From positions 1 to 9,627 of the forward strand of contig USNI01000029.1 of assembly GCA_900555975.1 (NCBI GenBank): a stretch of 9,627 nucleotides of DNA, given 5' to 3'. The DNA comes from an uncultured Desulfovibrio sp. GTDB taxonomy: Bacteria > Desulfobacterota > Desulfovibrionia > Desulfovibrionales > Desulfovibrionaceae. Below the pieces are notes generated by a model, which was not told where the DNA came from, did no database searches, and saw only the letters and a program-made list of their open reading frames with translations. Position numbers and translations under genes: made by a program. This document shows, in pieces, positions 1 to 5,784 of the stretch; within the stretch, counting starts at the first letter, position 1, and each line of letters starts with the position of its first letter.

Positions 1-5
1 ATGTC

Positions 6-740
6 GTGTCGCATGACGCTTCAGGCGGCTGGCAGGCCGGCATGCTTCTGAAAGGCCTTTTCGGCACGCTGCGGCTGGGCTTCTGGTCACTTCTGGTGGC
101 ACTTGTCTCCGGGGGGCTTGTCGGCGCCCTTTCCGCAAGGCAGCGCGGTTTTGCGGCATGGCCTGCCACGCTGTACATCACGGTTCTGCGCAATACGCCG
201 CCGCTGGTCCTGCTGTTTCTCGTCTATTTTTTTGCAGGCTCGTTCTTTACCGAACCGTTTCTGTATGTGGAGGATGCCGTAGCCGCCGGACCGGAATGGC
301 TGCGGACGGCGGTATCCGCATGCTTTGCTCCCGCCGGCCAGATTGACCGGATGGTGGCCGCCGTGTTGACGCTGGGACTGTATTCCGGCGCATATGTGGC
401 GGAAATCGTTCGCGGCGCTCTGGAAGCCGTGGACAAAACACAGTGGGATGCCTCGGCATCCCTCGGCATGAACGGCTGGCAGCAGCTGCGCTGGATCATT
501 GTGCCGCAGGCCTTCAGACTCATGCTTCCCCCTCTGACGGGGCAGTGCATTTCCGTGTTCAAGGAAACGGCGCTGGCGTCGGCGATTTCTTTGCCGGAAC
601 TGACCTTTCAGAGTCTTGAGGTCATGGCCGTTTCACGCATGACCTTTGAGTTGTGGCTGGTCACGGCCTTGCTGTATCTTGGCGTTTCCTGCTTCTGGGC
701 CGTGCTCGGGAGGAGCATGGAACGACGGACACGCCGCTGA
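6..740 (+). CDS. Polar amino-acid ABC transporter permease (HisM/GlnP family), 5' end uncertain
   Basis: Inner-membrane permease subunit of an ATP-driven uptake system for polar amino acids (His/Gln/Glu/Arg type). It would work with a periplasmic binding protein and an ATPase that are not in this window. Seen: hydrophobic segments at about residues 14-44, 55-78, 117-137 and 214-236. An RNTPP motif at 62-66 matches the family's R-x-TP loop. The EAA cytoplasmic loop at about 139-168 (EAVDKTQWDASASLG followed by IIVPQA) contacts the ATPase, and KETALASAIS lies at 186-195. The listed start is GTG, but the frame is open to the left edge, so the true start may lie outside the window. Frame 2 ends with TGA at 14-16, so an upstream gene may overlap here. 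The permease is the last gene of its unit: a strong terminator follows 12 nt after the stop and the next gene is on the other strand. The exact substrate cannot be told. Confidence 0.88.
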   Translation: MSHDASGGWQAGMLLKGLFGTLRLGFWSLLVALVSGGLVGALSARQRGFAAWPATLYITVLRNTPPLVLLFLVYFFAGSFFTEPFLYVEDAVAAGPEWLRTAVSACFAPAGQIDRMVAAVLTLGLYSGAYVAEIVRGALEAVDKTQWDASASLGMNGWQQLRWIIVPQAFRLMLPPLTGQCISVFKETALASAISLPELTFQSLEVMAVSRMTFELWLVTALLYLGVSCFWAVLGRSMERRTRR

Positions 741-752
741 TATGCTGATGCG

Positions 753-790
753 GAAGCGCTTTCTTTTCGAAGAAAGCGCTTCTGTTTTTT
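753..790 (+). terminator. Rho-independent terminator of the ABC permease unit
   Basis: A perfect 13-bp stem (left arm 753-765, right arm 770-782) closes on the tetraloop TTCG and is followed by TG and six T (785-790). It starts 12 nt after the permease stop. Read on the minus strand the hairpin is not followed by a T run, so it probably serves only the + strand permease and not the convergent amidase gene ending at 848. Confidence 0.93.
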
Positions 791-847
791 AGCGCATTGC
801 AGGAATCGGTATCTTCGACAGACCTTCGGGGAATGCATTGATGCCTG

Positions 848-2233
848 TCACCTCCGGCATGCGTCGACGAAGTTTTTTGCCCAGTGAGGAACGGCAGGGG
901 CAAAAAGATGCGTCCAGCAGCCGAAGGTGCGTCGAATGAGAAGACCGTCGTAGTGCATGCCGTTCTTTTCATACATGCCGGTTCCCGGCGAAAGCTCAAG
1001 GCAGCAGGACGGTTCGGCTCCATCAGGCCATTCACATCGGGAATAGTGGAATTCATGCCCGCGCCATACGCTGTTCAGCGGATGGAAGGGATTCTTCGTC
1101 ACGGTCCGGGCGGTGACATAGCCAAGTCCCTGCGGTCTGCGGAAGAAACGGGCCTGCGCCGGGAGCAGACCGGCCATGGGATGCGGTCCGTCATCAAGGA
1201 TCAGCGCACGGCAGAGCAGCATGAAGCCGCCGCATTCGGCATACACCGGCCGTCCGGACAGAGACATGTCACGGATGTCGTCAAGATGCGCCGACGTGCC
1301 GAGACGTTCGGCGAACAGCTCCGGATAGCCGCCTCCAAGGTAAAGTCCGTCGAGCTGCGGCCATGGGCTGGCGTCGAACATGTCCAGGTGTATCAGATCC
1401 GCTCCCGCGTCATGCAGGGCATCGAGATTTTCCTCATAGTAGAACCACAGCGCCCGATCCCGGACATAGCCTATGCGCGGACGGGGGCTGTCATCCTTCA
1501 CAGGCGTCGCCGGCTCTCCGCTCATGTCCGGAAGCTCCGGCGCGCTGCGACCGAGCTCAAGAATCCGTCCGGTGTCGACATTGTCCCGCATCACGTCCGC
1601 CAGGTGGTCGAGCACGGCATGGACCGTGTCGTCCGCCGTGTCCAGACTCAGCCCCATATGCCGTTCCGGCAGCGGATTGTCTCTGAGTCTCGGCAGAATG
1701 CCGAGCACAGGGATGTCGGTATACCGTTCAATGCTGCGGCGCAGCATGAGGCCGTGACGGGAGCCGGCCACATTGTTCAGAATGACGCCGGCCAGATGCA
1801 GTTCCGGCTCAAATTGTGCCATGCCCGACACGACGGCTGCCGCCGTACGCGTCATTTTGGCGCAGTTCATGGTCAGAATCACGGGAGCCTTCAGCAGCCG
1901 CGCCACGTGTGCGGTGGAGCAGGTTCCTTCCAGATCCCGGCCGTCGAAAAGTCCGCGGTTGCCTTCGATGACGGCCATGTCGGAGGGGTGGGAGCGGCAG
2001 AAGCCGATAAATTGCCGCAGCAGCGCCGCATCATCCAGAAAATAGGGATCAAGACAGGCTGCGGGTCGTCTTGCGGCCAGAGCCAGCCAGGCATAGTCGA
2101 TGTAGTCCGGGCCTTTCTTGCATGCCTGCACGGCAAGGCCGCGTGTTGAGAAAAGGCGGGAGAGACCAAGAGAAACGAGCGTCTTGCCGCTTCCGCCGGA
2201 AAGGCCGGAAATGACGAATCGAGGCTGCTGCAT
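848..2233 (-). CDS. cobB: CobB/CbiA-type glutamine-dependent a,c-diamide synthase, probable siroheme amidase (DsrN-like)
   Basis: ATP- and glutamine-dependent amidase of the cobyrinic acid a,c-diamide synthase family, cytoplasmic. Numbering from the chosen start (461 aa): an N-terminal CbiA/dethiobiotin-synthetase-like domain begins with a P-loop, GLSGGSGKT, at 10-18. A class I glutamine amidotransferase domain follows from about 255, with LYLGGGYPELF near 297-307, the nucleophile Cys334 in YAECGG, GHEFHYS at 392-398 and a late His at about 442. The frame is open to 2305 (+24 codons), but that extension runs through a 12-bp hairpin. Family members begin just before the P-loop, so ATG at 2233 is preferred, although no clear Shine-Dalgarno precedes it. 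The gene lies downstream of dsrA and the dsrB-dsrD fusion. In Allochromatium the related DsrN is linked to siroheme amidation, and a role in making siroamide for this sulfite reductase is inferred here. Classical cobalamin synthesis remains possible. Confidence 0.88.
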   Translation of the reverse strand: MQQPRFVISGLSGGSGKTLVSLGLSRLFSTRGLAVQACKKGPDYIDYAWLALAARRPAACLDPYFLDDAALLRQFIGFCRSHPSDMAVIEGNRGLFDGRDLEGTCSTAHVARLLKAPVILTMNCAKMTRTAAAVVSGMAQFEPELHLAGVILNNVAGSRHGLMLRRSIERYTDIPVLGILPRLRDNPLPERHMGLSLDTADDTVHAVLDHLADVMRDNVDTGRILELGRSAPELPDMSGEPATPVKDDSPRPRIGYVRDRALWFYYEENLDALHDAGADLIHLDMFDASPWPQLDGLYLGGGYPELFAERLGTSAHLDDIRDMSLSGRPVYAECGGFMLLCRALILDDGPHPMAGLLPAQARFFRRPQGLGYVTARTVTKNPFHPLNSVWRGHEFHYSRCEWPDGAEPSCCLELSPGTGMYEKNGMHYDGLLIRRTFGCWTHLFAPAVPHWAKNFVDACRR

Positions 2234-2261
2234 GTGACAGGAGGGGGAAGAGGATACGGAA

Positions 2262-2291
2262 AAGGGGAAGATCCCGAAAGATCTTCCCCTT
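2262..2291 (-). terminator. Intergenic hairpin between dsrB-dsrD and cobB, likely partial terminator or attenuator
   Basis: A perfect 12-bp stem has arms at 2280-2291 and 2262-2273 and a 6-nt loop at 2274-2279. In the direction of the dsr operon the stem ends in CCCCTT followed by TTCC, so there is a run of only four T. It is probably a leaky terminator or an mRNA-stabilising 3' structure that lets dsrAB be expressed far above the amidase gene. It sits inside the in-frame upstream extension of cobB, which argues against a start at 2305. Confidence 0.6.
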
Positions 2292-2296
2292 GATGT

Positions 2297-2312
2297 TTCC
2301 AGCATGCTGGAA
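2297..2312. repeat. 16-bp perfect palindrome in the dsrB-dsrD/cobB spacer
   Basis: TTCCAGCATGCTGGAA is its own reverse complement. It lies 5 nt from the 12-bp hairpin and about 55 nt after the stop of the dsrB-dsrD gene. It may form a second RNA hairpin in the 3' region of the dsr transcript or act as a protein-binding site. A third, short hairpin (CCCGC/GCGGG, 2348-2361) lies directly after the fusion gene's stop. No function can be assigned from the sequence. Confidence 0.5.
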
Positions 2313-2368
2313 GGTGCCGCGGGACACCGGAAGGCGACCCGCTGAAACCCGCCTACGCGGGGGCGATA

Positions 2369-3823
2369 TTATTCGCCTTCTTCAGTGGCACCCTGCTTGC
2401 CGGCGCCCTTGAGGCCGTACATGGTGGTGGAACCGGAGGACCAGTAAGCCACCTTTTCGTCGTCCACCAGAGCGGTGAGGACGTTCTTGACCTTGCGGGG
2501 GCTGGCGCCGGGGAACAGTTCAAGGAACTGGTTGAAGTAGAACTTGGTCTTGGCGCCGGGCTTGTTGGTCTTGTCCACCAGCCAGTTGTACACCAGAGCC
2601 TTGTCTTCTTCGGTCACGCCGGCATTGGAGGCTTCAGCGTGGGCTTCAGCGCCCTTGTAGGCTTCGGCAGCCAGTTCGGAGAACTTGAACTGGGTGGACT
2701 GACGCCAGCTGAAGTAGGCCTGTTCGCGGAAGTCGTCGATGAGCTGGGGAGTGAATTCCAGATCGGTGAGTTCGAAGAACTTTTCCCAGCCGATGCGTTC
2801 GGCCCAGTCGCCCAGGCGTTCGTACTTGTGGGCGTTTTCGGCATACACGTCAAGGATGCGCTTCACGGTCGCGCACAGCGTGGGCCAGCGGGGCGGTTCG
2901 TTTTCGATGTAGGAAACGACGACCTTGGAGAACTTGGGACGGCTGATACGGTTGGAGATCTTGCCGCCGACCATGACGATCACACCGTCGCCTTCGCCGT
3001 CGGAGATGGGCAGAGCGGGGCACATCGTGTAGCAGTTGCCGCAGTACATGCAGCGTTCCTTCTTGATGGCCACGGTGTTGATCTTCTTGCCGTCGAAGTC
3101 TTCCTTGGCGGGACGCACGGCAGCCACGGGGCAGGCGGCGACGGCCAGAGGAATTTCGCAGAGCTGGTCAACCCATTCCTGGTCGATCATCGGGGGCTTT
3201 CTGTGGATGCCCACGATGCCGATGTCGGACACGTGCACGGCGCCGCACATGTTGAGGCAGCAGGCCAGGGAAATGCGCACGGGGGCGGGCAGACGATGGT
3301 TCTGGAAGTCGGAGAACACGGTGTCCATCAGGGCCTTAACCGGGCCGGAGGCGTCGGTGGCGGGGGTGTGGCAGTGCAGCCAGCCCTGGGTATGCACGAT
3401 GTTGGTCACGCCGGCACCGGTGCCGCCGATGGGGAACTTGTAGGAGCCGCCGGCGAACTTGCGGGAAGCAAGATCGGCCTTGAGTTCTTCAAGAACCTTG
3501 GGATCGGTCACCATGAACTCGATGTTGTTACGAGTGGTGAAACGGACGTGTCCGTCGCAGTACTTGTCGGCGATTTCGCAGATTTCGCGAATGTGCACGG
3601 TGGTCATGGTACGGGCGCCGCCGCAGCGGACGGTGTATACCTTGTCACCGCTTTCGGCCACGTGCATGAGCACGCCGGGTTCCAGAATTTCGTGATACAG
3701 CCACTTGCCGAAGTTCTTGGCAATGACCTCAGGGAAGAAGGAGTCGTACTTGCGGGGTCCGATATCGGAGATACGACCTTCCATGGGTTTTGCAGGATTA
3801 TAACCGGAAGAAATAAAAGCCAT
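2369..3823 (-). CDS. dsrB: Dissimilatory sulfite reductase beta subunit fused to DsrD
   Basis: The beta subunit pairs with DsrA in the cytoplasmic sulfite reductase (desulfoviridin type), which reduces sulfite with siroheme and [4Fe-4S] clusters. The protein has 484 residues, against about 381 for DsrB alone. Residues 1-381 are DsrB: Cys151 (LHCHTP), Cys188, Cys189 and Cys193 (ACCLNMCG) for the siroheme/cluster site, then a ferredoxin domain with Cys231, Cys258, Cys261, Cys264 and Cys268. The DsrB part ends at about WRQSTQFKF (373-381). An Ala/Glu-rich linker runs over about 382-403. Residues about 404-484 match free DsrD (about 78 aa), with [26 protein letters not shown] and LKGAGKQ. No stop, frameshift or internal start codon separates the two parts, so this is a genuine fusion, as I recall reported for Bilophila wadsworthia. 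The ATG is preceded by a GAGGAG-type ribosome site, 18 nt after the dsrA stop. DsrD is a winged-helix protein reported to stimulate DsrAB. Confidence 0.97.
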   Translation of the reverse strand: MAFISSGYNPAKPMEGRISDIGPRKYDSFFPEVIAKNFGKWLYHEILEPGVLMHVAESGDKVYTVRCGGARTMTTVHIREICEIADKYCDGHVRFTTRNNIEFMVTDPKVLEELKADLASRKFAGGSYKFPIGGTGAGVTNIVHTQGWLHCHTPATDASGPVKALMDTVFSDFQNHRLPAPVRISLACCLNMCGAVHVSDIGIVGIHRKPPMIDQEWVDQLCEIPLAVAACPVAAVRPAKEDFDGKKINTVAIKKERCMYCGNCYTMCPALPISDGEGDGVIVMVGGKISNRISRPKFSKVVVSYIENEPPRWPTLCATVKRILDVYAENAHKYERLGDWAERIGWEKFFELTDLEFTPQLIDDFREQAYFSWRQSTQFKFSELAAEAYKGAEAHAEASNAGVTEEDKALVYNWLVDKTNKPGAKTKFYFNQFLELFPGASPRKVKNVLTALVDDEKVAYWSSGSTTMYGLKGAGKQGATEEGE

Positions 3824-3841
3824 TTTTGCTCTCCTCTCTGA

Positions 3842-5161
3842 TTAGCGCAGGTGACGCTGACGGTAAGCAGCGATGTCACGGGTCCAGCCGCCGGGCACGT
3901 CCTCTTCCTTGAAGAGAATGTAGGGGTTCGTGCGGGGCTCGATGACGTGCTGAGGAATGGCCGGAATTTCGGTCACTTCAAGCAGCTTCTGGAAGGAGAG
4001 ACGCTTGATGGTTTCGCCAACACGTTCGCGGTTCTTGCCTTCTTCCATCCACCAGTCCCAGATCTTTTCGATGACGGACTTGATTTCGTCGAAGGGTTCT
4101 TCCGCGGGAATGAAGGGAACGAGCAGGGAGCCCATCTGAGCGCCGTCGAGAATGGGGGCCTTGGCGCCGACCAGGATGGAGGCACCGCGGTCGTCGCCGA
4201 TATGCAGAGCGCGGGGCATGGTGTTGATGCAGTGCATGCAGCGCACGCAGTTGGAGGTGTCGATGGACAGCTTGTTTCCATCCCAGCTCATGCAGTGGGT
4301 CGGGCAGAGGTCGATGACTTCTTTCTGCAGGTCGAACTTGCCCCAGTCGCGACCGGAGTGGGCGCCGGCATTGGGCTTGAAGCCTTCTTCACCGGCCACA
4401 TAGGCCTTCACGGCTTCCTGGTCGATCTTGATGTCGTCCTTCCAGGTGCCGACCACGGCGAAGTCGGAACGGGCCATGGCGGCCACGCAGCCGTTCGGGC
4501 AACCGTCGAACTTGAACTTGAACTTGTAGGGGAAGGCGGGACGATGCAGTTCGTCCTGGTAGTCCTGGGTCAGCTGATAGCAGGCGAGCTGGGTGTTGTA
4601 GCAGGCGTATTCGCAGCGGGACATACCCATGCAGGCGGCAGGCGTACGCAGGTTGGATCCGGAACCGCCGAGGTCCACTTCCATCTTGTGGGTCAGTTCG
4701 TAGAAGATTTCTTCGAGCTGAGGAGTCTGGGTGCCGATGAGCACCATGTCGCCGGTGGAACCGTGCAGGTTGGTCAGACCGGAACCGCGCAGATCCCAGA
4801 TGTCGCAGATGCCGCGCAGGTATTCGGTGCTGTAGAACTTGCCGGAAGGCTGAGCCACGCGGACGGTATGGAAATGGGCCACGCCGGGGAACTTTTCGGG
4901 CTGGTCGCAGTAACGGCCGATAACGCCGCCGCCGTAACCGAACACGCCCACGATGCCGCCGTGCTTCCAGTGCGTTTCCTTGTCTTCATAGGAGAGTTCC
5001 ATAATGCCCAGCAGATCCTCGGGGGCATCGCTGGGAATCTGATAATCCAAGCCCTGAGCGTTCTTGGCTCTGCTTTCGGCAAGCTGCTTGATATCAGATA
5101 CAAAGCTGGGCCAGGGCCCGGATTCGAGCTGGTCCAACAGGGGGGTTGCATGTTTCGCCAT
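3842..5161 (-). CDS. dsrA: Dissimilatory sulfite reductase alpha subunit
   Basis: Catalytic partner of DsrB in the alpha2beta2 sulfite reductase, the terminal reductase of sulfite, sulfate or sulfonate respiration. From the chosen start it has 439 aa, close to the 437 of Desulfovibrio vulgaris. Cys177 and Cys183 (C-x5-C) with Cys221 and Cys225 (CPNGC) are the siroheme-[4Fe-4S] ligands. Cys286, Cys290, Cys305, Cys308 and Cys311 lie in the inserted ferredoxin domain, with CVRCMHC as the core motif. The substrate-side region includes FGYGGGVIGRY (74-84). The frame is open to 5284, but ATG at 5161 gives the family N-terminus MAKHATP and has a strong GGAGGT site 6 nt upstream, so the 41-codon extension is not used. 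It is the first gene of the operon dsrA, dsrB-dsrD, cobB, and its promoter must lie in the long region to the right. Confidence 0.98.
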   Translation of the reverse strand: MAKHATPLLDQLESGPWPSFVSDIKQLAESRAKNAQGLDYQIPSDAPEDLLGIMELSYEDKETHWKHGGIVGVFGYGGGVIGRYCDQPEKFPGVAHFHTVRVAQPSGKFYSTEYLRGICDIWDLRGSGLTNLHGSTGDMVLIGTQTPQLEEIFYELTHKMEVDLGGSGSNLRTPAACMGMSRCEYACYNTQLACYQLTQDYQDELHRPAFPYKFKFKFDGCPNGCVAAMARSDFAVVGTWKDDIKIDQEAVKAYVAGEEGFKPNAGAHSGRDWGKFDLQKEVIDLCPTHCMSWDGNKLSIDTSNCVRCMHCINTMPRALHIGDDRGASILVGAKAPILDGAQMGSLLVPFIPAEEPFDEIKSVIEKIWDWWMEEGKNRERVGETIKRLSFQKLLEVTEIPAIPQHVIEPRTNPYILFKEEDVPGGWTRDIAAYRQRHLR

Positions 5162-5167
5162 TGCCTT

Positions 5168-5173
5168 ACCTCC
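5168..5173 (-). promoter_or_regulatory. dsrA: Ribosome binding site fixing the dsrA start
   Basis: GGAGGT on the minus strand with a 6-nt spacer to the ATG at 5161. It is a near-ideal Shine-Dalgarno sequence, as expected for one of the most highly expressed proteins of these organisms. It selects 5161 over the in-frame ATG at 5284. Confidence 0.9.
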
Positions 5174-5736
5174 ACATGGTTGATTATGGGTCTGTCGCTT
5201 TGCCAACCAATGAGACGGAAAAATTTCCCGTTCAGACAGAGCGACCCCTGATACACCAATACTGGGCCGGATGTGCGAGGGCACAATACGAGTCCCGGCC
5301 TTACAGCGTGTAATCCCGTTACTACCCTATTTTGAAGATGAGCACAATAGCTCCGGTTCTGTTCACAAGCCGCATGAGGGAAAGTCGGCGGCAAGATTGG
5401 AAAAAATAGTGTTTTTTCAAGCGGTAATCCATAAAAATCAGTCAGTTTCGAAAGAGAGGGGGGCGGCTGATGGTTCCACTTGGGAACGAGCGGGGGACGG
5501 CATCCGTATCTTTTTTGTTAATATGATAAAAAACATGTTGAAATATAAGAAATTATTTTTGACAAAAAAAGTTCTGGCGAAAAACGGAGGAAAGTTTTTC
5601 AAGAGAAAAAAAGAACAAGTAGAGTCGTCATCACATGAATTTTTTTGAAAGAATGCACTGCGGCCGCCTTCCCGCCTCAAAATTTAAGTCAGGCATAATA
5701 CTTTATTTTTAGAACGGTAACGGATAGGATGTCCCA

Positions 5737-5752
5737 TCCCTGTCAGCAGGGA
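5737..5752 (+). promoter_or_regulatory. Small leader hairpin ahead of the citrate synthase gene
   Basis: TCCCTG and CAGGGA form a 6-bp stem with a TCAG loop, 32 nt before the ATG at 5785. The ribosome site CGGAGG (5775-5780) follows, with a short 4-nt spacer. The hairpin lacks a T tract and is too small to call a riboswitch. It could influence translation, but this is only a possibility. Confidence 0.3.
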
Positions 5753-5784
5753 CAGTCTGAGCCTGACGGCCAATCGGAGGTACA

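Larger units (their letters stand above)
5162..5784. promoter_or_regulatory. Divergent intergenic region between dsrA and the citrate synthase gene
   Basis: About 620 nt without a credible gene. The part nearest dsrA (5162-5400) is of mixed composition and would be a long dsrA leader and promoter zone. The middle (about 5400-5650) is strongly AT-rich, unlike the flanking genes, with several A-tracts (5528-5533, 5564-5570, 5580-5584, 5606-5612). Small inverted repeats include GTTCC-N5-GGAAC (5473-5487) and an imperfect Rex-like half-site pair (5515-5532). I could not find a -35/-10 pair of convincing quality for either direction. TTGACA at 5559-5564 has no good -10 partner. Both the dsr operon promoter and that of the rightward genes are inferred to lie here from gene orientation. 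Short open frames inside (for example 5271-5648 +) look accidental. Confidence 0.6.

Noticed and set aside
2234..2305. N-terminal extension of cobB by 24 codons
   Set aside because: It overlaps a perfect 12-bp hairpin and the palindrome, and family members start just before the P-loop. Some doubt remains because neither start has a good Shine-Dalgarno.
5162..5284. N-terminal extension of dsrA by 41 codons
   Set aside because: Family alignment and the strong GGAGGT site place the start at 5161. The extension has no ribosome site of its own and no resemblance to DsrA.
5559..5587. TTGACA as a -35 box for the rightward genes
   Set aside because: The hexamer is perfect, but no acceptable -10 lies 16-18 nt downstream, so it was not called as a promoter.
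5271..5648. Small + strand open frame of about 125 codons in the intergenic region
   Set aside because: Low-complexity Lys/Phe-rich product in AT-rich DNA, no ribosome site, no recognisable family. The 80-codon minus frame at 5438-5680 was rejected for the same reasons.
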